Positions 45,760-55,178 of a stretch of DNA of 64,000 bases are shown here, piece after piece (position 1 is the stretch's first letter; each line of letters begins with the position of its first letter). The notes under the pieces are model-generated. The model ran no database searches. It was not told the origin of the DNA and saw only the letters and a program-made list of their open reading frames with translations. Position numbers and translations under genes: made by a program. Location: positions 62,001 to 126,000 of the forward strand of contig NZ_JANDHW010000004.1 of NCBI RefSeq assembly GCF_024330105.1, in the 5' to 3' direction. The DNA comes from Coprobacter tertius (GTDB lineage: Bacteria > Bacteroidota > Bacteroidia > Bacteroidales > Coprobacteraceae).

Positions 45760-47787
45760 TTATTCAGACATCCATCCGGTATTCTGTCTCATCAACGGAT
45801 TACGGTTGATATCAGCCTGCGGAATCGGGAAGAGATTCATACGTTCGCTGTAACTACGGGTTTCGAACGGTTTTTTAATATAGAAACCATCGTATTCTGC
45901 ACGGTCATAAGAAAGGCCATAAGTATCGCCTCCTTCACCACCTCTATGATACGTCGGATATACCCAACCATCACCTTGAGCCATTCCGGCAACTTTCCAA
46001 CGACGAACATCGAAGTAACGTTGATTATCGAATGCCAATTCGATCGTACGTTCGCGACGGATTACATTCATTATAGAAGTATAGTCCTTATCGATCTGTA
46101 TGCAAGTTAATCCACGAGCATCTGTTGTACCTGCAGTAAAGCTATAACCCGGGATTCCGGCACGTGCACGTATCATGTTTACATAATCGATCGCTGTTTG
46201 ATATTGATCGGATACTCCAGAACTAGCCTGAGGAGCGATACCCCGATTCTGACATTCCGCTAAAGTTTCAGCATAGTTCAGATAAATTTCCGGCAGACGG
46301 ATCAAAATGATATTACCTTCAGCGGCAGTCCATGCTTTAGATGTAGCAGCTTTACGTACAACATATCCGGTACGAGAATAGTCATTCGATGCAGCATCCA
46401 TACCTGAATTACCATCACGAGCCAAACCTGTATAAATCGTAGCATCAGTAGCTAACCATTTCTGATTGTTGAAAGTAATGTCGGCATAAAAACGAGCTTC
46501 ACGGTCATAATATTGAGCCAAGACGTCTTTACCGGTTCTGGCAGCAATATATGTTCTTCCCGTAATCGGGTCATTATATCCTTCACCATATTTAAGATAA
46601 TCATAAATATCGTCTCCCAAATCGGTATTCAAAGGATAATCGGGATATGTACCGTCAGCAATCCAATCATCGATACGACGACCATCTTTCATAAAGTACA
46701 AATCTACCATTTCCTGAGTAGCATCTTTACCGGTACCACCTTTATAGCTACCGCTTGCACCTTTATGATAAGGAGTCATATCATAATAGAATACACTATG
46801 AGCACCATCCTTACGATAAAGAATCATTTCAGAGTTAGGCGTTACAGATTCCCAATATACAGCAGAACGAACCGAATTATACGGATCGACTTTCTTCATA
46901 TCCGTTACAGCTTCACCATTGGCATCCAAAGTAACGAGTTTATAATTGGTATACGTTTTCAGGAAATCACCGGCATAATTACGGGCTTTTTCCCATTTCG
47001 TATTATCTTCTGTCTGCGGGAATAATTGTTTTCCGTCGGCATTAACCAATGATCTGTAAAATGAATTACCATTGAACAGGGGACTGGCTGCATATAACCA
47101 AAGTTGTGAACGAACAGCATCTACAATATCACGGTTGATATGACCTACCAAAATAGGGGTAAATTCACCACCGCTATGAGCGACACTGAGATTACCGCGT
47201 ACAGCAGCCAACTCACTATCGATAAAGCTGATACATTCGTCAACGCTATTTCTGGGTAAATTCATTTCCTCATTCGTAGCATCGGCAGGATATACCTTGT
47301 CGAGGATTACGAAAGGTCCGTATATTTTGAAAATCCAGAAATAATAGATAGCACGCAATGCTCTGGCCTCATTATAATACTGAACTTTCAGTTCATCGGT
47401 AAGTTCCGGATTTTTATTTACGTTTTCCATAAAGATACCTGCTTTAGCAATACCTTTATAGTATTCGATCCACCAACGGTTAACCCAACCTGAAGTTGCA
47501 TTTACCGCACCATTATTCACCTCATTCGAGTTTACACCCGACCAGGTAAATTCAGCTTCACTACTGGCTGCAGTCCATACACCCACTGTACTACCACCTT
47601 GACGTTGGTTATGTTCATCGGGAATGTACGAATATACATTAGCCAGGAATTTTTCTGTCAATTCTTTGCTTTGGAAAACCGACTCAAGGGTCATACGTTC
47701 ACCGGGAACCGTGTCGAAATAATCGTTACACGAAGCGGTAACCAGTAACAATCCTGAAAGCAAGGCTACTTTTATCTTGTTTTTCAT
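45760..47787 (-). CDS. SusD-like outer-membrane glycan-binding lipoprotein (locus B)
   Basis: A 675-residue SusD/RagB-family lipoprotein with lipobox TASC (Cys20) followed by NDYFDTVPGER. The same landmarks as in locus A appear: KFLANVYSYIPDEHNQRQGG, RALRAIYYFWIFKIYGPFV, IRLPEIYLNYAETLAEC, and ERTIELAFDNQRYFDVRRW. It would cap the SusC channel encoded 21 bases upstream and bind its ligand at the surface. Compared with the locus A copy it has an inserted stretch around DDYIYDYLKYGEGYNDPITG-like residues 395-415, which could alter the binding face. No ligand can be assigned from sequence; context points to a mannose-rich glycan or glycopeptide. Confidence 0.96.
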   Translation of the reverse strand: MKNKIKVALLSGLLLVTASCNDYFDTVPGERMTLESVFQSKELTEKFLANVYSYIPDEHNQRQGGSTVGVWTAASSEAEFTWSGVNSNEVNNGAVNATSGWVNRWWIEYYKGIAKAGIFMENVNKNPELTDELKVQYYNEARALRAIYYFWIFKIYGPFVILDKVYPADATNEEMNLPRNSVDECISFIDSELAAVRGNLSVAHSGGEFTPILVGHINRDIVDAVRSQLWLYAASPLFNGNSFYRSLVNADGKQLFPQTEDNTKWEKARNYAGDFLKTYTNYKLVTLDANGEAVTDMKKVDPYNSVRSAVYWESVTPNSEMILYRKDGAHSVFYYDMTPYHKGASGSYKGGTGKDATQEMVDLYFMKDGRRIDDWIADGTYPDYPLNTDLGDDIYDYLKYGEGYNDPITGRTYIAARTGKDVLAQYYDREARFYADITFNNQKWLATDATIYTGLARDGNSGMDAASNDYSRTGYVVRKAATSKAWTAAEGNIILIRLPEIYLNYAETLAECQNRGIAPQASSGVSDQYQTAIDYVNMIRARAGIPGYSFTAGTTDARGLTCIQIDKDYTSIMNVIRRERTIELAFDNQRYFDVRRWKVAGMAQGDGWVYPTYHRGGEGGDTYGLSYDRAEYDGFYIKKPFETRSYSERMNLFPIPQADINRNPLMRQNTGWMSE

Positions 47788-47808
47788 TTTGTCAATATTC
47801 TTTATTAA

Positions 47809-50800
47809 TTAAAAATTAAAGCTTAACCCTACTGAATAAGTTCTTACATTAGGATAGCTGACACCATTATTAGTATTCAACTCGGGATCCCACAAATCAA
47901 ACTTCGACCAGGTAAGCAAGTTCGTTCCCATAACATATACACGAGCACCGCTTACACGAGTTCCATCGAACCATTTTTTCGGGAAATAATAAGAAATATT
48001 CACCTGTTTCAAACGTAAGAAACTTACATCACGTTTCCACCAAGTACTTGTTTTGAAGTTGTTCTGATTTGAGAAATCAGAAGAACCATAGCCTAAACGA
48101 GGATAGAATACATTCTGGTTAGTAGGATCATCTTCACTCCAACGATCTCCGATATTTGCATAAAGGTTACCTTTACCACCATCACCCTGGAACGGCATAA
48201 TACTTGAACCGCTCAGATTACGGTCTGCTTTAGCTACACCCTGGAACAATACACTCAAAGAAAGATTTCCAATTCTCAGGTCACCACCAAAACCATAATA
48301 CATCTTAGGCACATCACCGCGACCGATTTTTACCTGGTCGTATTCGTCGATAACACCGTCCCCGTTCATATCTTTATATTTGATATCACCAGGGCTCAAT
48401 TTACGGGGTTCTCCTGCGGTTTCACCGAACTGCAAAGGAGATGCTTCGATTTCTTCCATGCTGGTGAAAAGACCTTCAGCAACGTATCCCCAACGGGCCA
48501 ATACGTTAGAACCTTTTCTATCTAACCAAGGATATGCGGGAGGAGCATCGTCATTTTCGATGATCTTATCTTCATTCCAAGTAAAGTTACCACGTACCGT
48601 TAATGTTATATCTTTAGTAATGGGCTGAGTATAGTCCATAGAAAGTTCATAACCATGGTTTTCAACAATACCGAGGTTACCCATCGGCAGGTTATTCAAA
48701 CCGATATAGTCAGGAACAGAAATTCTCTGCAAGAAAATTCCCTCACGACGTTCGTGGAAATAATCGAATACGAATGACAAATTATCATTCAAGAATTTAA
48801 GATCGACACCAAAGTCTCTCTTACGGGAAGTCGACCATTTTACATTAACACCGTAATCTGAAATAGCGACACCTGATTTCGAGGTAGAACCCCATCTATA
48901 ACCAGCGTTACCATCTGTCATAAGAGTCATGTATCCGAAACGACGAGAACCAATAACGTCACTACCTACTTTACCGTCGGTATAACGGAATTTCAGGAAC
49001 GATACGTACGGTCTGATAGGATCCCAAAAACGTTCGTTAGAGGGTACCCAACCCACACCGACTGCCGGGAAGAAACCGAAACGATTGCTGGGTGCGAAGT
49101 TTTCAGAACCGTTATAACCCATATTAAGTTCCAAGAAATAACGGTCGTCATATGAATAAGTCGCACGAGCAGCGATACCCTGGTTCTTATAAGGAACAGA
49201 TGCGATCAGATCGCCAACATCGGTATATCTGAGTTCTTTTGTATTAAAAAGGAACATAGCCCCTACTCTGTGTTTACGAGCAAATACCCGATCATAGTTT
49301 AAAGCAGCTTCGAAATAGAAAGTACGGTTACCATTTTGTCCATTACCATATCCTAAAGTAGGATTACCACTTTCATAAGTACGAACCAGGTTCAGCGTAC
49401 CGTCCTCGTTATAAGGATTAACCCATAAACCATTTTCATCTTTTGAAGAATTGATAAAGAATGTACTTTCACGTTTGGTATAACTTGCAGTATGACCAGA
49501 AGTTACGTCAAAAGCAGCCAAAGCATATACTTTAAGTCCCTTACTCCAGTTCCAGAAATCGAGGTCCTGAGTAAGTTTGATATTCATATTTACTTTTGTC
49601 GTATATTCTTCTTTATATCCACGACGAGTCAAATCAGACCACGGGTTACGATAGTCACCGTTCGACTGAGTTCCCGGAACAGAACCATCGGGGTATTCTT
49701 TAGCATAAGCTACCGGACTTACATCCATTGCCTGAGCGAAAATATTTCCCGAACCTTCTGCAGGATAATGACCGTTTGCAAAATATCCCTGAACGCCCAC
49801 ATTGATCAAAGTCTTATCTGTAGCCTTCAAGTCAACATTCGATACAAAGTTATAACGACGATATTTCATCGTAACGTCATAAGATTCGATATCACCTTTA
49901 TTGGTAAGACCGCTTTCATCATAGTAAGACAACGAAACATAGTATGTCGCATTGGGCACACCACCACGTACACTCATATTCAAACGACGATTATGTCCCC
50001 AGTCTTTATACAGTTCATCGATCCAGTCAACATTAGGATAAAGATATTTGTTATACAGGTGAGGATTATCGTTGGGTATAAGACCATATGCTTTTTTAGT
50101 AGCTTCGATATATCCCGGTTTAAACAACACAGGACCTCCTGAGTTCTGAGAGGCTTCATTGGCAGCATCCATATATTGGAAACCATCGGCCATGTCAGGA
50201 ACATAAGTCAACTGAGTAAAACCTTCATAATAATCGAGAGAGAATTGCGGTTTACCCACTTTACCCGGTTTTGTTTGGATAAGGATAACACCGTTAGCAC
50301 CACGCACACCATAAACAGCCGTAGCAGATGCATCTTTTAAAACCGTGAAAGACTCGATGTCGTTAACGTCGATCTGAGAGAAATCACGTTCTACACCATC
50401 CACAAGAATCAACGGTTTAGAGTTCTGGTTAGTAAAAGTAGAGATACCACGAATCCAGATATCCGAATCATCGTGTCCCGGTTCACCGGTACGCTGTACC
50501 GATACCACACCCGAAAGACGACCTGCCAGAGAAGAACTCAAGTTAGCAGCCGGCATTTTCATATCGCCTACTTTCAATTGTGATTGCGAACCTACGGCAG
50601 CGATTTTACGTTGCTCGCCATAACCTACGACAACGACTTCATTCATAGCCGTTACATTCTCTTCAAGAACGATATCTAAAAGAGTCTGATTCGGCTTAAT
50701 TTTAATTTCCTGTGGTTTAAATCCGATATACGTTACCGAAATCACAGGATTAGCACCTTGGAGCACAATGTTATAAGTACCGTTCACGTCGGTAATTACC

Positions 50801-50973
50801 GCATTGTTCGTACCTTTTTCGGTTACTGTTACACCAATCATCAGTTCACCTTTGGTGTCGGTAACACGACCTGTTAATTTTTGCGCTGCTTCGACAAACG
50901 ATATTGAGGCAAAAAGCATCATGAATACCGCAAAAAGTTTAATCGAATGCAACTTCAAATGAATTTGTTTCAT
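47809..50973 (-). CDS. SusC-like TonB-dependent outer-membrane transporter (locus B)
   Basis: A 1054-residue SusC/RagA-family transporter. It has a signal peptide (to about SFVEAA), the N-terminal regulatory-like domain GRVTDTKGELMIGVTVTEKG, the TonB-box/plug region MNEVVVVGYGEQRKIAAVG, DIWIRGISTFTNQ, and GVRGANGVILIQTKPGK. The beta-barrel ends YSVGLSFNF. It imports oligosaccharide or glycopeptide. Long blocks are nearly identical to the locus A SusC (for example PGHDDSDIWIRGISTFTNQN and LASSLAGRLSGVV-like segments), so the two are close paralogues. It lies 21 bases before SusD and 145 bases after the GLUG gene, from which it is separated by a terminator-like hairpin. Confidence 0.97.
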   Translation of the reverse strand: MKQIHLKLHSIKLFAVFMMLFASISFVEAAQKLTGRVTDTKGELMIGVTVTEKGTNNAVITDVNGTYNIVLQGANPVISVTYIGFKPQEIKIKPNQTLLDIVLEENVTAMNEVVVVGYGEQRKIAAVGSQSQLKVGDMKMPAANLSSSLAGRLSGVVSVQRTGEPGHDDSDIWIRGISTFTNQNSKPLILVDGVERDFSQIDVNDIESFTVLKDASATAVYGVRGANGVILIQTKPGKVGKPQFSLDYYEGFTQLTYVPDMADGFQYMDAANEASQNSGGPVLFKPGYIEATKKAYGLIPNDNPHLYNKYLYPNVDWIDELYKDWGHNRRLNMSVRGGVPNATYYVSLSYYDESGLTNKGDIESYDVTMKYRRYNFVSNVDLKATDKTLINVGVQGYFANGHYPAEGSGNIFAQAMDVSPVAYAKEYPDGSVPGTQSNGDYRNPWSDLTRRGYKEEYTTKVNMNIKLTQDLDFWNWSKGLKVYALAAFDVTSGHTASYTKRESTFFINSSKDENGLWVNPYNEDGTLNLVRTYESGNPTLGYGNGQNGNRTFYFEAALNYDRVFARKHRVGAMFLFNTKELRYTDVGDLIASVPYKNQGIAARATYSYDDRYFLELNMGYNGSENFAPSNRFGFFPAVGVGWVPSNERFWDPIRPYVSFLKFRYTDGKVGSDVIGSRRFGYMTLMTDGNAGYRWGSTSKSGVAISDYGVNVKWSTSRKRDFGVDLKFLNDNLSFVFDYFHERREGIFLQRISVPDYIGLNNLPMGNLGIVENHGYELSMDYTQPITKDITLTVRGNFTWNEDKIIENDDAPPAYPWLDRKGSNVLARWGYVAEGLFTSMEEIEASPLQFGETAGEPRKLSPGDIKYKDMNGDGVIDEYDQVKIGRGDVPKMYYGFGGDLRIGNLSLSVLFQGVAKADRNLSGSSIMPFQGDGGKGNLYANIGDRWSEDDPTNQNVFYPRLGYGSSDFSNQNNFKTSTWWKRDVSFLRLKQVNISYYFPKKWFDGTRVSGARVYVMGTNLLTWSKFDLWDPELNTNNGVSYPNVRTYSVGLSFNF

Positions 50974-51060
50974 GCATTTTCACATTTAAATAATTAATAT
51001 TTAATGAGATAATTCTAAAAGAGAGTTAAGTAAATAATTAGTATTAGATTTCGATTTCAT

Positions 51061-51103
51061 GGAAAAAAGAAATAATAGCCGCCGTTTTACCAACGGCTAT
51101 TAT
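51061..51103 (-). terminator. Terminator after the second GLUG gene of locus B
   Basis: ATAATAGCCG/CGGCTATTAT arms (51072-51081 and 51094-51103) around a 12-base loop, followed on the minus strand by TTTCTTTTTTCC. It lies 15 bases past the GLUG stop and before SusC, so SusCD needs its own promoter or read-through. I did not find a clean promoter in 50974-51060. Confidence 0.85.
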
Positions 51104-51118
51104 CTCTATTATTAATAA

Positions 51119-54100
51119 TTATAAATTCAGCACTTTTTCGGTATAAGCTTTACCGTTTTCTACAATACGCACAATGTAAATTCCTGTTGTCGGCAAAGAC
51201 AAGGTTGCAATTCCATCCTGACCAACTGTTTGTTTAATCAACTGACCGTTGGTATTGTACAGACTTACATCAGCTTTGTCGATACCGGTTATCGTTACAA
51301 TACCGCCATTTACTACGATCTTGTAAGCAGATTCCGCTACATTATCTTCGATACCGGAAGGATCCCAGGGTTTCTGAACTTTAAGAGTCGGATAAGAAAC
51401 TCCTTCCTCTATCGTCCATACATTATCGAAATCCCATCCCATTTCTACATAAGTAGTTTGCTTGTAGAATTCTTCAGAAGCACGAGCATCAGATTCACTT
51501 ACTCTGGGATATCCGGCAAAATCGGTAGATTGTTCGTAGTTAGGATTACCTACTTCTCCGGAAACAGAATTGAAGGTTGCAGCCATATCGTAACGACACT
51601 TATTGAATTCTTTCAATACAGAACCTGTTCCGTCAGCAGTTACAATAAAGCGTCCAGCCAGACCGGCTTCGATGTTAGCCATTACTGCCAATCCATTCAT
51701 AGTCGTAAGATCGCTACTTCCTTCTGAAGCTTTGGTTTCATCCATACCCAAAATACCACCGGCACGGTTAAACCAGCTTGCTGTAGAAATAGATCTTACC
51801 TGACCGGCAACATACGAGTTCTTGAATGTAGTAGCCATACATACACCGGCCAAACCACCACCTTGGTAATTATCGGTATTCATATCGCCATTGAAGTAGC
51901 AGTTTTCGATTGTAGATCTTACCGATTTACCCACTATACCGCCCACATGGTCGTTACCGTTTACACTACCTGTAACATAACACTGAGAGATAAGATCACC
52001 TTCAGACCAACCTACGATACCACCGACATCCTGACCCTTTGCAGAGAAATTAAGATCGGTAACTCCTAAATTAGTAATAGTAGCTCTTCTGGTTACATTA
52101 AATAAACCGCCTTTCTTATTAGGACTTCCCGTATAGATACATTTAATATTACGTATCTGATGTCCCTGGCCATCAAATGTTCCGGTGAAAGGATTATCTT
52201 CTGTACCGATACCTGTGAATGTAACACCGGTCATATCGATATCATTCATCAGTTTATAATTACCTACAACAAAATTCTGAGCGGCAACTAAATCCTGAGG
52301 AGTTCTAATTTCACGGTTAGCTCCATCTTCGAGATAAACTGTTACCGTGAATGATTTACCGACTGTTTTAACATCTGTTCCTTCTACTGCTCCATTACCA
52401 TAATCATCAGCTTCCGGTGTAAATGTAACAACAGTCATTTCAGACGGATTTCTCGTTACGTTCAAGAATAATTCATGAGCATCGTTTACAACACCGTCAG
52501 TACGGAATAAATTGCTATCAAAGCTATATTTTACATTCTGTCCGTTAGAACCATAAATATGAGTAAGTGTAGTCGAAGGAAGAACACCTACAATAAGGTC
52601 AACATTGTCAGGAGCACCGATTACATGTACATCAATCGGAGTATTCTGCCATTTCAGCACCGGATACAAACCATTTACCATTTTCCAGGTATTCGTCATA
52701 TCCCAGCCAGCAGCTTCAGCATAGAATGTTTCATCTTTTGCAAAACTTACCTCTTCCAATGGATTTCCATGTTCAGTATTGTCTCCCATTTCCTCTACAC
52801 TCGGAGTTGTAAGGCTGTTCAAATCTTTACCATAAGCTGTGGTAGGCAATGAGTAACAATTTATCACCTGAGCAGTTTTAGTTTCACCGCCGAATACAAC
52901 CATACGCTTACCGTTACCAGCGATCAGATAAGGAGAAAGACAAAGGCTGTTTTCAATACGTGCATATGTGTTTTCTTTATCAACCAGGCAAGCAACACCT
53001 CCGACATTAGAACCCGGACATCTTGCAATACCACTGAAATAAGAATTTTCTATTACAGCAGCAATCATCGTACCCATCAGACCGGCAGCCTGATATTGTC
53101 TTGAATAAACTTCCGAATTAGAATAACAGTCGGTCATAAGAGTGTTAACGATTTGACTCTGAGGATCGAGACAATCATCCATAGTACCACCAATAATAGC
53201 AGCAACATGGTCGCGACCTTCTACATAACTGTTACCTACATAACATTGCGATACAGTAGTACCAGCTGCACGTCCGACGATAACACCGGTATTTGCATTA
53301 CCGTTAACGTTTGCATTTTCAAAACCTAATTTTTCGATTGTAGCTCCACTGGCAGCACCGATGAAACCGGTATTGTCATTATCGGGAGTATTAATTGTAA
53401 GATTTTTAATAATGTGTCCTTCACCTTTAATAGTACCGGTAAAAGGTGCATCTACCGTACCGATAGCAGCAAATTCAACACCTGCCAGATCGATATCAGC
53501 AGTTAAAGTATATTCACCGTCGAGTTTATAACGAATATTATCGAGTTCTTCAGCCGTAGCGATTGTAGGAGAAACTTCGATAACAGTAAGTTCGAAACTT
53601 TGAGAAGCGGCATTAGAATTATCGTCTGCTACTGTTGAAGCGGTAATAGTTGTAGTACCAACTGATTTAGAAGTAATAACACCGTCAGCAATAGTTGCAA
53701 CAGCCTCATTACTGCTGGTATAAGTTACCACTTTACCAAAGGTAGAATAAGCGCCAACAGTTTTCGTACCGTTATTTACCATCTTACAATCTTCGGGCAA
53801 ACCATAAACCTGATCGAATTCTTTTATACCTTTATCTTTAACCCATTTCAATAAAGGTAAAGAAGAATTTCCTACAGTCCATATAGTTGCATCCCATGCT
53901 AAAGTACTGGTAATAAAATCAGCAGATTTCAGTTCTTCCAATGATTTTTTGTCACCGTCCATACCTGAAGGATCTTGGGTGGGATCTTCCGGATCGATAG
54001 CAACACCATTAATCAGGGTCCCTTCCCAACCATAAGAATTCGAGATAGTATATGGTTTGGGAGTATCACCGGCATACCCCAAAATGCGATGAACTCGGCC

Positions 54101-54847
54101 ATTGTTTCCGGTTAAATAAGGAGAAGCCACGAAACTAGCGACAATATTAGTCGCTTCGTTACCCCAAACTTCCGAAGCATTGTCAATCAACGCCACAATA
54201 CCACCGGTATTCGATTTATTCTCGCAAATACCCGAGAAGTAGCAATTTACAATATCTACGTCATACGAAGTACCTACGATACCTCCAGCCTGGCTGAGAG
54301 AGGAAATAATCAAGGCCGTAGAAAAACAATCTTTCACCCGGCTTTTTTCCGTAGCACTCGCTCCGAAACCACCGACAATACCGGCAACATGGTCTGCACC
54401 ATTAATGATACCAGATACAAAACAGCCTTCGACAACTGTACCGTTTGCCGCATTACCAACGATACCAGCTACGTCTTGTTTACCCGCTAACGATACATTC
54501 ACAAGACCCACTTTAGAAATTTGGGCTCCATTAGCAGCACCGAACAACCCCACTTTATCCGCCTCGGGGGTATCGACTTTTAATCCATTAATTACAAATC
54601 CGTTTCCATCAAAGATTCCGGTAAAAGGAGCTTCTGCAGTTCCTATCGGAGTCCAGTCACCAGACAAAGTAATATCGGCTGTCAACTGATAGTGACCACC
54701 CAGATCATCGGCTATCGCCTTTAATCCAGCTTCATCACTAATCGGAGTCTGAGCCAACATTACGGAAGGGGCACAACAAAGGAGCCCCACAAAAGCCATC
54801 TTCAACATACGTGAAGACAGCCCTGACAATTGCGTAAGTCTTTTCAT
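51119..54847 (-). CDS. GLUG-repeat surface protein with type IX-like C-terminal domain (locus B, copy 2)
   Basis: A 1242-residue secreted protein, signal peptide ending near SVMLAQ. It has three GLUG modules (about 33-330, 424-700 and 847-1100) separated by an Ig-like domain (AYSTFGKVVTYTSSNEAVATI, near 371) and a second spacer domain (TPIDVHVIGAPDNVDLIV, near 734). Each module has the entry PFTGTFDGNGHxIxxL and the rungs GLVNVSLAGKQDVAGIVG, DHVAGIVGG, QAGGIVGTS. The tail (about 1170-1242) ends GIYIVRIVENGKAYTEKVLNL, a type IX-like sorting signal. Architecture is the same as the locus A GLUG protein and the first 1100 residues of its upstream neighbour. The 5' leader and first codons closely match those of the neighbour at 61118. 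Role is probably surface binding of glycoprotein or host surface; ligand unknown. Confidence 0.86.
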   Translation of the reverse strand: MKRLTQLSGLSSRMLKMAFVGLLCCAPSVMLAQTPISDEAGLKAIADDLGGHYQLTADITLSGDWTPIGTAEAPFTGIFDGNGFVINGLKVDTPEADKVGLFGAANGAQISKVGLVNVSLAGKQDVAGIVGNAANGTVVEGCFVSGIINGADHVAGIVGGFGASATEKSRVKDCFSTALIISSLSQAGGIVGTSYDVDIVNCYFSGICENKSNTGGIVALIDNASEVWGNEATNIVASFVASPYLTGNNGRVHRILGYAGDTPKPYTISNSYGWEGTLINGVAIDPEDPTQDPSGMDGDKKSLEELKSADFITSTLAWDATIWTVGNSSLPLLKWVKDKGIKEFDQVYGLPEDCKMVNNGTKTVGAYSTFGKVVTYTSSNEAVATIADGVITSKSVGTTTITASTVADDNSNAASQSFELTVIEVSPTIATAEELDNIRYKLDGEYTLTADIDLAGVEFAAIGTVDAPFTGTIKGEGHIIKNLTINTPDNDNTGFIGAASGATIEKLGFENANVNGNANTGVIVGRAAGTTVSQCYVGNSYVEGRDHVAAIIGGTMDDCLDPQSQIVNTLMTDCYSNSEVYSRQYQAAGLMGTMIAAVIENSYFSGIARCPGSNVGGVACLVDKENTYARIENSLCLSPYLIAGNGKRMVVFGGETKTAQVINCYSLPTTAYGKDLNSLTTPSVEEMGDNTEHGNPLEEVSFAKDETFYAEAAGWDMTNTWKMVNGLYPVLKWQNTPIDVHVIGAPDNVDLIVGVLPSTTLTHIYGSNGQNVKYSFDSNLFRTDGVVNDAHELFLNVTRNPSEMTVVTFTPEADDYGNGAVEGTDVKTVGKSFTVTVYLEDGANREIRTPQDLVAAQNFVVGNYKLMNDIDMTGVTFTGIGTEDNPFTGTFDGQGHQIRNIKCIYTGSPNKKGGLFNVTRRATITNLGVTDLNFSAKGQDVGGIVGWSEGDLISQCYVTGSVNGNDHVGGIVGKSVRSTIENCYFNGDMNTDNYQGGGLAGVCMATTFKNSYVAGQVRSISTASWFNRAGGILGMDETKASEGSSDLTTMNGLAVMANIEAGLAGRFIVTADGTGSVLKEFNKCRYDMAATFNSVSGEVGNPNYEQSTDFAGYPRVSESDARASEEFYKQTTYVEMGWDFDNVWTIEEGVSYPTLKVQKPWDPSGIEDNVAESAYKIVVNGGIVTITGIDKADVSLYNTNGQLIKQTVGQDGIATLSLPTTGIYIVRIVENGKAYTEKVLNL

Positions 54848-54973
54848 GTCGTTTAATTTAAGTTACTAATAAGTGGAATAAAGAGGGAAAGGGAACACGA
54901 TCTCAACACTTTTACTCTTTATTTCATGTCAAATTTGGGGATAAACCAATAGGGAAAGATTTCTGTGTAAGAC
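54848..54973. other. Leader region of the second GLUG gene
   Basis: No gene. On the minus strand, GTAACTTAAA occurs at 54857-54866, nine bases before the start codon; the same ten bases at the same distance precede the other locus B GLUG gene (61128-61137). I saw no clear TAnnTTTG promoter. Confidence 0.5.
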
Positions 54974-55018
54974 AAAAAGGTGTCATAATCATCTCTTTGT
55001 AGATTATGACACCTTTTT
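54974..55018. terminator. Terminator between the two locus B GLUG genes
   Basis: A perfect 17-bp stem (54974-54990 with 55002-55018) with an 11-base loop. A run of five or six A/T at each end makes it work in both directions. The core AAAAAGGTGTCA is shared with the terminator at 61228. Confidence 0.92.
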
Positions 55019-55124
55019 TGCTATTTATGACACTACGGCTATTTCAGAGCATTTTTTCGCATAAAACACTGTATATATTCTATTTGATACTCGAAATTAC
55101 TTATAATGCCTTTATTTTTTTCAA

Positions 55125-55160
55125 ATTATCACGAACAATAATGTAATTGTTCGTGATAAT
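55125..55160. repeat. 15-bp perfect hairpin just after the large GLUG gene
   Basis: ATTATCACGAACAAT/ATTGTTCGTGATAAT arms (55125-55139 and 55146-55160) around a 6-base loop, 18 bases past the stop. No T run follows on either strand, so it is more likely an mRNA-stabilising or protein-binding element than a terminator. Confidence 0.6.
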
Positions 55161-55178
55161 ATAATCATTCGAAACTGA

